Below are positions 1 to 5,839 of a stretch of DNA of 11,054 bases, in pieces. Below the pieces are notes generated by a model. The model ran no database searches. It saw only the letters and a list, made by a program, of their open reading frames with translations, and had not been told where the DNA came from. The first letter of the stretch is position 1. Each line of letters begins with the position of its first letter. The DNA comes from Candidatus Segatella papionis (lineage in GTDB: Bacteria; Bacteroidota; Bacteroidia; Bacteroidales; Bacteroidaceae), in the NCBI GenBank assembly GCA_002297965.1, contig DBLF01000034.1:1-11054 (forward strand), read 5' to 3'. Position numbers and translations under genes: made by a program.

Positions 1-180
1 AAAGATTAATAATGTGGTTTCACATTGGTGATTGGCCATTGTGGAATCAGTTAATTCACTCCCACAAAGGAACCCAAGGTTTTTTATTGTTCATAAATAG
101 CCAAGTGTAGCTTTGATGTTGTGCCGCCTGGACACAGCGCATAGGAAGTTAGGCGTCCGATGCGCTAAGTATGACAACAC
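1..180 (-). promoter_or_regulatory. Putative structured 5' leader of a gene beyond the left edge
   Basis: Read on the minus strand downstream of the promoter at 186-216, this stretch holds several complementary segments. An outer stem pairs 174-179 with 117-122 (6 bp). Inside it, 160-166 pairs with 136-142 (7 bp, perfect) and 151-155 pairs with 125-129 (5 bp); the two interleave, so together they would form an H-type pseudoknot. Further downstream, 60-65 pairs with 41-46 (one position is G-U only on the minus strand) and 21-26 pairs with 11-16 around a 4-base loop. A competing stem, 36-43 with 21-28 (7 of 8 pairs), would exclude both. This resembles a cis-regulatory leader, but I recognise no known RNA family and the regulated gene is outside the window. 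Folding by eye can overstate structure. Confidence 0.35.
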
Positions 181-185
181 AGCTG

Positions 186-216
186 CAAAGATACGAAAAT
201 AAAAAACAGAATCCAA
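186..216 (-). promoter_or_regulatory. Leftward Bacteroidetes sigma-ABfr-type promoter
   Basis: On the minus strand a -33 TTGG (213-216) is followed after exactly 19 bases by a -7 TATCTTTG (186-193), matching the Bacteroidetes TAnnTTTG consensus. Transcription would start near position 179, just at the first base of the outer stem of the structured leader, and run off the left edge. The same TTGG-N19-TAnnTTTG layout recurs at 712-742 and 5727-5757. Confidence 0.65.
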
Positions 217-254
217 GCTTTTTTCGAAAAATCTTCTATCAAAATCAATATTTT

Positions 255-278
255 TCATTTCCTCCTCTCCGGAAATGA
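255..278. repeat. Perfect 8-bp palindrome
   Basis: Positions 255-262 (TCATTTCC) are the exact inverse complement of 271-278 (GGAAATGA), with an 8-base spacer. It could be an operator or a small RNA hairpin. On the minus strand the arm at 255-262 contains an ATG next to an AGGAGG-like sequence, so it would hide the start of a possible 55-residue ORF (91-258), but that ORF contains the promoter at 186-216 and is probably not real. Confidence 0.45.
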
Positions 279-302
279 GCCAAAAAGATGGAAGGTAATG
301 CC

Positions 303-342
303 GAAATCGTGAGAGATAACGTGAAATAGTGAGGGATAACGT
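303..342. repeat. Two-copy 20-bp tandem direct repeat
   Basis: Positions 303-322 and 323-342 are direct copies agreeing at 18 of 20 bases; the core is GTGAGRGATAACGT. The repeat lies in noncoding DNA between the leftward promoter and the small ORF at 477. No function can be assigned: a repressor or phage-type binding site, or a relic of replication slippage, are both possible. Related words (GTGATGGAT, GTGATAGAT) recur at 341-349 and 446-454. Confidence 0.6.
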
Positions 343-366
343 GATGGATTCTGTAAAACATTCGTC

Positions 367-454
367 ATCTATCACGCATATAGAGTTAGCACAATCATCT
401 GTATATCAACTGATTTACACTATTTTTTATTCTATAGTGATGGATGTGATAGAT
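367..454. repeat. Spaced 9-bp inverted repeat with inner hairpin
   Basis: ATCTATCAC at 367-375 is inverted as GTGATAGAT at 446-454. Between them, 418-423 (CACTAT) pairs with 434-439 (ATAGTG) around a T-rich loop. The layout could mark a regulatory region or an old insertion scar. Apart from these pairs and the 20-bp repeat, I see nothing gene-like in 217-476. Confidence 0.3.
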
Positions 455-476
455 ATTTTGAGAAAAACTTTCTTGC

Positions 477-698
477 GTGCAAGAGACTTCACTATATAAA
501 GCCTATCTTAAAGCAAGAAATACCGACCCGCAAGAAATACGACGACTTGGCAACGCTCGACTCAAAGACTTAAAAGAACTCAAAAATTGTCTTCATCAAT
601 TAGAGCTAAATCGAGCAGAAGCCTTATCTTTAGGTGGAAAACCTATATCAGAGGGAAATATTGAAACGCAAGTAAAATATTGTCTAAATTCAAAATAA
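477..698 (+). CDS. Small hypothetical protein or gene remnant, 73 aa
   Basis: The ORF can only start at GTG 477: an in-frame TGA lies at 459-461 and no internal Met codon follows. There is no convincing ribosome binding site. The product is hydrophilic, lysine- and leucine-rich and probably helical (heptad-like spacing in residues 28-46), with no signal peptide or membrane segment. I do not recognise the family. Most codons end in A or T, in contrast to the neighbouring genes, which suggests foreign origin or relaxed selection. It stops 81 bases before the Rpn-like gene, which has its own promoter, so the two are not an obvious operon. It may be the 3' end of a gene whose start has been lost; the reading frame looks coding-like, but expression is uncertain. 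Confidence 0.4.
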   Translation: MQETSLYKAYLKARNTDPQEIRRLGNARLKDLKELKNCLHQLELNRAEALSLGGKPISEGNIETQVKYCLNSK

Positions 699-710
699 CA
701 CATATAATTA

Positions 711-742
711 TTTGGCAATCTCAAATATTTAGTGTATCTTTG
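711..742 (+). promoter_or_regulatory. Promoter of the Rpn-like nuclease gene
   Basis: TTTGG at 711-715 supplies the -33 element (TTGG 712-715) and TATCTTTG at 735-742 the -7 element, with a 19-base spacer. This fits the Bacteroidetes consensus closely. The predicted start near 749 gives a leader of about 30 bases ahead of the ATG at 780. Confidence 0.7.
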
Positions 743-779
743 TCCAAAAAATATAAATGACTAAAAGAAGGAGGCTATT

Positions 780-1766
780 ATGACTTACAAAGTAGCAAAC
801 CCAATATACGACTCTGTGTTCAAATACTTGATGGAGGACGAACGCATCGCCAAGACCATTCTTTCCGCCTTGCTCAAGAAGGAGGTGGTAAGCGTGGAGA
901 TGCGCCGCCATGAGCACACGAACACCACACGCAATGAAATCTCCATGTTCCGCATCGACTTCGCCGCAAGGGTGAAAGAGGAAAATGGAGACATCCACCT
1001 TGTGCTCATAGAATTACAGAAGACTTGGTTGGAAACGGAAACCCTTCGCTTCCGCCAGTATCTCGCTGCCCAATACAACGCCAAAGAGAACATTCAGAAG
1101 GAAGGGGAAAGCAAAGGATTTGCCGTACCTATGATTGCCGTTTATCTGTTGGGACACCGAATAAAAGGCATCGAGCAACCTGTGGTTTACGCAAGCCATG
1201 GCACATGCAATTATGATGGAGAGGAGATTGAGGACGGCATGAAAAATCCATTCATCAATAGCTTGATACACGACAGCATCATCGTGCAGTTGCCTTTGCT
1301 GCGAGGCAAGATCAACAATCATCTAGAAAAGGTACTCAGTGTATTCGACCAAAAGCGAAGAGATAAAAAAAATCGTCAGATGGTTATCATCGAGGAATCC
1401 AAGTTTGAAGACGACAAAGATATGCTCTACATCCTGCACCGCCTTTGCCTAGCTACCGCAGATGCAGATTTGCGACAAGACATGAATGTGGAAGACGAAT
1501 ATTATACAGCCATTGAAGATAGAGACACCACAATCATGAGACTCGACAAGACGATAGCAGAACAAGATGGAAAGATTGCTGAGCAGAATGGAAAGATTGC
1601 TGAGCAGAATGGAAAGATTGCAGAGCAGAATGGAAAGATTGCTGAGCAAGCTTCACTACTCCGCTCTATGGCCCAGACCTTACTCTCCAATGGTATGACT
1701 ATCGACAACATAGCAAATGCCTTGAACATAAGCATTGAAAATGTAAAAAACATCTTAGAGCAATAG
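780..1766 (+). CDS. Rpn/PDDEXK_2-family putative nuclease
   Basis: This is a 328-residue protein of the PD-(D/E)XK nuclease group often annotated as Rpn recombination-promoting nuclease or putative transposase. Known members related to E. coli RpnA are DNA endonucleases that promote RecA-independent recombination. Residues 1-200 carry the nuclease fold: the conserved opening (NPIYDSVFKYLME, residues 7-19), D60 in FRIDFAAR and E78-x-Q80 in LIELQK, the usual D...ExQ catalytic arrangement of this family. Residues 253-290 form a coiled coil of repeated 7-residue units, and residues 293-327 form a short helical tail with an HTH-like TIDNIANALNISIENV. A strong AAGGAGG (768-774) lies 5 bases before the ATG, unusual for this genome and decisive for the start. 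The protein appears intact. No transposon ends flank it, so mobility is not shown. The repeat-built coil probably varies in length and may serve oligomerisation (inference). Confidence 0.85.
   Translation: MTYKVANPIYDSVFKYLMEDERIAKTILSALLKKEVVSVEMRRHEHTNTTRNEISMFRIDFAARVKEENGDIHLVLIELQKTWLETETLRFRQYLAAQYNAKENIQKEGESKGFAVPMIAVYLLGHRIKGIEQPVVYASHGTCNYDGEEIEDGMKNPFINSLIHDSIIVQLPLLRGKINNHLEKVLSVFDQKRRDKKNRQMVIIEESKFEDDKDMLYILHRLCLATADADLRQDMNVEDEYYTAIEDRDTTIMRLDKTIAEQDGKIAEQNGKIAEQNGKIAEQNGKIAEQASLLRSMAQTLLSNGMTIDNIANALNISIENVKNILEQ
1569..1652 (+). repeat. In-frame 21-bp tandem repeats coding a heptad coil
   Basis: Four units of 21 bases (1569-1589, 1590-1610, 1611-1631, 1632-1652) code for GKIAEQN three times and then GKIAEQA. 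The copies are almost identical in DNA, differing by GCT/GCA in the third and at the end of the fourth. A degenerate unit, DKTIAEQ, precedes them at 1548-1568. Because each unit is one coiled-coil heptad, gain or loss of copies by slippage would lengthen or shorten the coil without breaking the frame. The near-identity of the copies suggests recent expansion. Confidence 0.95.
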
Positions 1767-1787
1767 AAATAAGACTAATCAATGAAA

Positions 1788-1828
1788 AACAGCCCCGAAT
1801 ACTTTTTCCATAAGTATTCGGGGCTGTT
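1788..1828. terminator. Bidirectional intrinsic terminator
   Basis: A perfect 17-bp stem (1788-1804 with 1812-1828) with a 7-base loop contains a GC-rich block, CCCCG/CGGGG. It lies between the convergent ends of the nuclease gene (1766) and the response regulator gene (1837). Read leftward it is followed by a run of T (complement of 1785-1789), a good terminator for the operon. Read rightward the downstream tract is TCTCTTT, a poorer one. Confidence 0.9.
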
Positions 1829-1836
1829 CTCTTTGA

Positions 1837-2646
1837 CTACAATATCTCCAGCTGCTCTTTCACCGCCTTATAGCAACGGCGAGACACAGTGATGTCCTCC
1901 TGCTCAAACGGCGGAGCGAAGATACAACGCAGGGTATAGTTTTCTATACTGATCAAATAATCGAGATTGATGATGCAATCTTGGCGCACCTGCGCCAACG
2001 AAGGAGACAAGGTGAGGATGTTCTTTGCCGTGGTCTGCTTTTTCAATTTATAGACCTGCCCATTCGTCAATCGCACACTCCAGAGGCGGCAATCCTCGTC
2101 GAATACACAACAAAACATGTCTTCCGGCCTCACCATCAAGAGTCCAGTAATCGTCTGGACAGCGAGACGCTTATTTGTCTTGCCTACGAAATCGTCAACT
2201 TTCAGCAAATCTTGAGTAGCTGCACCTGACTCTGATGATTTTTCCTCAGACTTGCCAGCCATTTTCTGACGGATACGTCCTGCCACTACGTCTAATTCTT
2301 CCTGCTGATAAGGTTTCAACAAGAAATCGAAGGCCGAGGCACGAAGGGCATCTATCATATACTTATCGAACGCGCTATAGAATACAACGATGAGATGGCT
2401 CGGCATCTCATCACGGAGCGACTGCAACACCTCGAAACCTGTCTTGCCTGGCATCTCGACATCGATAAACAACACGTCGGGTTGCATGCTCAGCACCAAT
2501 GTCTTTGCCGACATCGCCGACGAAGAGGAGGCAACGACCTCGAAATCTCCCCGAGCCGTCAAATCCGTTTGCAACCGAAGTATGCTCTGTGGCTCGTCGT
2601 CCACGATGACGACCTTGATTTTATCTTGATAATCCAATGTTTTCAT
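1837..2646 (-). CDS. LytTR-family response regulator
   Basis: This 269-residue transcription regulator has a receiver domain (residues 10-130) and a LytTR DNA-binding domain (about 160-269). The receiver has the acidic pair D16/D17, phosphoacceptor D62 in LFIDVEMPG, S91 and K111 (LLKPY), so it should be phosphorylated. The C-terminal domain shows the LytTR pattern: QVRQDCIINLDYLISIENY and a final ISRR-like stretch (TVSRRCYKAVKEQL). An acidic, serine-rich linker spans about 131-147. It is the last gene of the leftward operon, 45 bases after the kinase, and ends 9 bases before the terminator. The upstream bases give only a weak TTAGG next to the ATG, so translation probably depends on the operon transcript. 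Targets cannot be told from the sequence; LytTR proteins usually bind paired direct repeats in promoters. Confidence 0.93.
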   Translation of the reverse strand: MKTLDYQDKIKVVIVDDEPQSILRLQTDLTARGDFEVVASSSSAMSAKTLVLSMQPDVLFIDVEMPGKTGFEVLQSLRDEMPSHLIVVFYSAFDKYMIDALRASAFDFLLKPYQQEELDVVAGRIRQKMAGKSEEKSSESGAATQDLLKVDDFVGKTNKRLAVQTITGLLMVRPEDMFCCVFDEDCRLWSVRLTNGQVYKLKKQTTAKNILTLSPSLAQVRQDCIINLDYLISIENYTLRCIFAPPFEQEDITVSRRCYKAVKEQLEIL

Positions 2647-2691
2647 CCTAATATCGCTTTACATTATTAATCATTTACTAAAATGTGACTC

Positions 2692-4779
2692 TTACCCTTG
2701 GCATACACCGTAATCATAGTTACAAGGCACGCCGATGCTTACACACATTCCCTTCGGTTGGCTACCCGCCCCATCTCCAAGCGCCACCGAGTTGCTCTGC
2801 ATCTTGAAATACATCTTTCGGTCGTTGCCGGCATTCAGCATCTCGATGGTGCTATGGAGGATTCTCAATCCCGTGCCTGTGCTTACCGCCGAGTTCGCCT
2901 TTTTCCTTGATGCGCCTATGGTGCCCTTGCCACATCCGTTGTCGATGACATCGATGCGAAGCATCTCATCTTCCATCCATATCTTGACATCCAGCTGGGG
3001 CTTTTCCCCCGTTTCCTCCATCCCCACGAAGGCATGCTTCAAGGCGTTCTCCACAGGTATCTGGATAATCATGGACGGAAGCATCAAGGAGAGATCCACA
3101 TCCTTACTGATGTCGAACCTTGGCATCGGCAGGAATGGATTGGTCTCGTGGCGAAGAGTGGAATAGCTCATCACCATCTGCAACTCCTCATCCAGGCTTA
3201 CGGCTATCTTGTCGCAAGTGAGCAGATTGGCTCGAAGCACTTGAATTAGGAGGCGCAATGGCTTCACGTTTACATCCTTCGGTAGATTGGAGATGAAGAT
3301 GTTGAGCACATTGAACACAAAGTGTGGGGAGAAGCGATTGCGCACATTTTCCATTTTCAATGCCATCATACGATTCATTTCCTGGTGGTGCTGGTGTTTG
3401 TGGCGCAATGACTTATAGCGATAGTAGGCTATGAGTGCCAAGACCCCCATCGCCAGCAAGCCGATGACCAGGAGCATGATGACCCTGGAAGAGCGAGCCT
3501 CTGCCTGAGTACTACGCAGCGTCATGTCTCGGCGAACGATGGCGGTATCCTGCTTGAATCGCAGCTCATTCTCCTGCACATTCGACACCATCGTGGCATT
3601 GCGCAGGGAGTCATCATATTGCTTCATCAATTTCTGATAAGCCAAAGCCTTGGCATACTGTCCTTTGCGCTCGTAGAGCTGAAACAATCCCTTGTGGTAG
3701 AGATACAGATAGTTGGGCGACATTTGGGAGAGGACGTAAGGTTTCTCCAAGATGGCAGATGCCTTCGACAAATTGTTTTGGCGTAGAGCCAGAGAAGCAT
3801 TCAGACCATCCACATAAAACTGCAAGTCGCTCTGCATATCGGGCTTGACGAAGAAGAACCGGGTAGTTCTTGCCAAATACTTCTGAGCGGAGTCCAACTG
3901 GTTGAGCTCCAGATAAGTTTGTCCGAGGTTGGCATCCACTATCGCCGTCATGAGAGGCTGACCGATGATGGCAGTAGCCCGCTGTGCCTTCAAGAAACAT
4001 TTCAAGGCTTCGGCTGGCTTGCCCTCGCTGCTATACACATTGCCCCAGCTATTGTAGAAAAAATGCGTATCCTTGGGATTCTTGGGAGGATACAGACGCT
4101 CTGCCTTGCGGAAATAATAATGAGCCAACTGATAATTCTGCAGGTCGTTATATACCTGTCCCAAACCTGCGAGGATACTATTTTGAGCTTCATGCAGTTG
4201 CAAGGAGTCGGCAAGGAAATTGGCACGTCGATACCAAGACGAGGCATCGGCAAGCTTACCCAACTGGCGGGAAGCATCGGCGACATTGATGCTGATGTCA
4301 ATGGCATCATCGTGATTAGGGAGTCTCATCAGTTCATGATAAGCTCTTTCGTAATAAGTTCGGGCAGAGTCTCGCTTGCCCACTGCCAACATCAAGATGC
4401 CCTGCAAATTGTCGGCATACGACTGTATCTTGTACGTCGTGTTCTTATGAGGATGCTGACGGCAGTAGCCATTCACTGAGTCGATGAGAGCCTGGCATTC
4501 TGGGTCGGCACCTTTCAGATAGCAGCATTTCGCCCTGATGAGTCGCTTCCATTGGGTCACCAGTTCGGGTTGCCCATCACATTTCAAATTTCTAATAAGC
4601 GTCATCATGGAATCGGGATGAGCTTGCATCAGCTGTTGATGTTGGGTAACAAACTCATTTATCGGCTTATACCAAGAATCATCTTCTTGGTGTTTGCCTG
4701 AGCACGATGCCAACAACATCACACCTCCCAACAATACGAGCAATATGTATTTATCAAGTTTAGTCATACCTTCATTCAT
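2692..4779 (-). CDS. TPR-containing LytS-type sensor histidine kinase, lipoprotein
   Basis: This 695-residue kinase is the cognate partner of the downstream LytTR regulator. The N-terminus has a hydrophobic signal and lipobox LLASC with Cys26, so it is probably lipidated. Residues about 70-400 are a run of TPR-like helical repeats (for example 165-192, 203-232, 245-270, 284-305, 365-388), expected to lie outside the cytoplasm. One membrane helix covers about 432-452, followed by a basic coiled linker. The His_kinase domain has the phosphoacceptor motif NRFSPHFVFN with H486. The ATPase domain has the N-box IPVENALKHAF (E577, N578), DNGCGKG (613-619) and GTGLRI (635-640). All catalytic boxes are present. 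M5 (4767) is an alternative start with a nearby GAAGG and gives a more typical lipoprotein signal. It begins 27 bases after the transporter gene, so all three genes should be cotranscribed. The ligand is unknown; TPRs suggest protein or peptide sensing (inference). Confidence 0.92.
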   Translation of the reverse strand: MNEGMTKLDKYILLVLLGGVMLLASCSGKHQEDDSWYKPINEFVTQHQQLMQAHPDSMMTLIRNLKCDGQPELVTQWKRLIRAKCCYLKGADPECQALIDSVNGYCRQHPHKNTTYKIQSYADNLQGILMLAVGKRDSARTYYERAYHELMRLPNHDDAIDISINVADASRQLGKLADASSWYRRANFLADSLQLHEAQNSILAGLGQVYNDLQNYQLAHYYFRKAERLYPPKNPKDTHFFYNSWGNVYSSEGKPAEALKCFLKAQRATAIIGQPLMTAIVDANLGQTYLELNQLDSAQKYLARTTRFFFVKPDMQSDLQFYVDGLNASLALRQNNLSKASAILEKPYVLSQMSPNYLYLYHKGLFQLYERKGQYAKALAYQKLMKQYDDSLRNATMVSNVQENELRFKQDTAIVRRDMTLRSTQAEARSSRVIMLLVIGLLAMGVLALIAYYRYKSLRHKHQHHQEMNRMMALKMENVRNRFSPHFVFNVLNIFISNLPKDVNVKPLRLLIQVLRANLLTCDKIAVSLDEELQMVMSYSTLRHETNPFLPMPRFDISKDVDLSLMLPSMIIQIPVENALKHAFVGMEETGEKPQLDVKIWMEDEMLRIDVIDNGCGKGTIGASRKKANSAVSTGTGLRILHSTIEMLNAGNDRKMYFKMQSNSVALGDGAGSQPKGMCVSIGVPCNYDYGVCQG

Positions 4780-4806
4780 TCTGATTGATATTAAGATTTC
4801 CGTAGA

Positions 4807-5703
4807 TTATTCTCCCCTCGTTTTCTTGTCTGCCACATACATACCGATTAAGATACAAGCGGCACCTGCCAAGAAATAAGGGGTTATCTTCTCGTCAAGC
4901 ACCCACGAGGCAAATATCATCGTGGTAATCGGGTTGAAATACACCCAGTTGGTCGCTTTCACAGTTCCTAGCTTCGAAATGCACCAGTTCCAGGTGAGAA
5001 AACATATCATGGAGGCAAGACAGCCCAAGAAGAGCAGATTGCCAATGACTTGTGGGCGAGCAAACACTTCTAGCGTCGGGAAACCTGGAATAATGAGGTA
5101 ATAAGGCAAGATGGTGAGCACACCATAGAAGAAAACCTTTCGGGTAATGAACGCCGCACTGTAATCGCCAGTCACCGACTTCATCAGGAGCGAATAAATA
5201 GCCCAGCACATACAGGCGGTAAAAGCCAAGGCATCACCCACCGGCGACAAATGAAGCACAAACCTACCATTCAGCACCACGATGATCATGCCCAAAAAAG
5301 CCAAGAGCGAACCGAGCATCTGTACCACATGGATGCGAGCGGAATCTTTATAGACCAATCGAACCAGCAATGTGGCAAAAAGCGGACAAGAGCATACGAT
5401 GAGCGAAGTGTTGGTAGTGGTGGTATAGTTCATCGCTTCGTTCTCACTAAAGAAATAGAGCGAACCACCCGTGATGCCCAGCAACGCCATCTTAGCCTCA
5501 TCCTTCCATGAATCGGCAAACATACGGCGATGGTTGAACGCCAACATCAAGACATAAGCAATGGAAAAGCGCAGAGTGAATATTTGCGCTGGAGAAAGTC
5601 CGTTCAGCATCAACACCTTGGTTGCAACGAACGTAGTTCCCCAAATTGCCACCGTGATGAAGGCGACGAGATGATAGAATATGGTGCTATTTTTTGTTAT
5701 CAT
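4807..5703 (-). CDS. EamA-family (DMT) transporter
   Basis: This 298-residue protein is an inner-membrane carrier of the drug/metabolite transporter superfamily with two EamA repeats (about residues 10-146 and 156-292) and ten predicted membrane helices. Typical features are the early WGTTFVATKV (21-30), SENEAMNYT (86-94) at the fourth helix, and in the second repeat NPITTMIFASWVLDEKIT (257-274). Length is normal for the family. The family moves amino acids, nucleotides, sugars or drugs, usually outward; the substrate cannot be told here. It is the first gene of the leftward operon and is directly preceded by the promoter at 5727-5757, leaving a leader of about 17 bases without a clear ribosome binding site. 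Its linkage to a two-component system may mean that transport is tied to the sensed signal, but the regulator could equally act elsewhere. Confidence 0.9.
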   Translation of the reverse strand: MITKNSTIFYHLVAFITVAIWGTTFVATKVLMLNGLSPAQIFTLRFSIAYVLMLAFNHRRMFADSWKDEAKMALLGITGGSLYFFSENEAMNYTTTTNTSLIVCSCPLFATLLVRLVYKDSARIHVVQMLGSLLAFLGMIIVVLNGRFVLHLSPVGDALAFTACMCWAIYSLLMKSVTGDYSAAFITRKVFFYGVLTILPYYLIIPGFPTLEVFARPQVIGNLLFLGCLASMICFLTWNWCISKLGTVKATNWVYFNPITTMIFASWVLDEKITPYFLAGAACILIGMYVADKKTRGE

Positions 5704-5726
5704 TTATTTATTTCTGTTTTCTTCTG

Positions 5727-5757
5727 CAAAAGTAAGTTTTTTTTGTGGATAAACCAA
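5727..5757 (-). promoter_or_regulatory. Promoter of the transporter/two-component operon
   Basis: On the minus strand TTGG (5754-5757) and TACTTTTG (5727-5734) are 19 bases apart, matching the Bacteroidetes -33/-7 layout. The predicted start near 5720 gives a short leader before the ATG at 5703. The -33 box sits exactly where the -33 box of the opposing promoter (-7 at 5777-5784) would be. Confidence 0.7.
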
Positions 5758-5776
5758 GAGTTCTACATATTTTTTG

Positions 5777-5784
5777 TACCTTTG
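5777..5784 (+). promoter_or_regulatory. -7 box of the pseudouridine synthase promoter
   Basis: TACCTTTG matches TAnnTTTG. The -33 position (5754-5757) reads CCAA on this strand, so the promoter lacks a good -33 element. Transcription should start near 5791, which rules out the TTG at 5774 and makes the ATG at 5789 unlikely as translation starts. Confidence 0.6.
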
Positions 5785-5839
5785 CAGTATGATTTTCCAT
5801 CCATTCCATCATACAACAGCTGAGGAATATCCCAAAAGG

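Noticed and set aside
66..86. Possible rightward terminator: AACC-CAA-GGTT followed by T residues.
   Set aside because: The stem is only 4 bp, too weak to call even though a T-run follows it.
91..375. Minus-strand ORF of 94 residues, with an internal AGGAGG-ATG giving a 55-residue version (91-258).
   Set aside because: It contains the full TTGG-N19-TATCTTTG promoter and the folded leader segments, and the translation looks like low-complexity noncoding read-through. The Shine-Dalgarno match is the only point in its favour.
1569..1652. Possible CRISPR-like repeat array.
   Set aside because: The units are contiguous, have no spacers and code in frame for a coiled coil.
1449..1753. Two minus-strand ORFs with repeated leucine-, serine- or phenylalanine-rich heptads.
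   Set aside because: They are antisense shadows of the 21-bp repeat in the nuclease gene; the periodicity comes from that gene.
780..1766. Insertion sequence or transposon carrying the Rpn-like gene.
   Set aside because: Related proteins are often called putative transposases, but I found no terminal inverted repeats or target-site duplication at the gene's edges.
3919..4479. Plus-strand ORF of 186 residues opposite the histidine kinase gene.
   Set aside because: The antisense frame carries the TPR region of an intact kinase; the translated product has no recognisable family features.
5774..5839. Longer N-terminus of the pseudouridine synthase from TTG 5774 or ATG 5789.
   Set aside because: TTG 5774 overlaps the -7 box and ATG 5789 lies at about the expected transcription start, so a translated mRNA is unlikely to include them with a usable leader.
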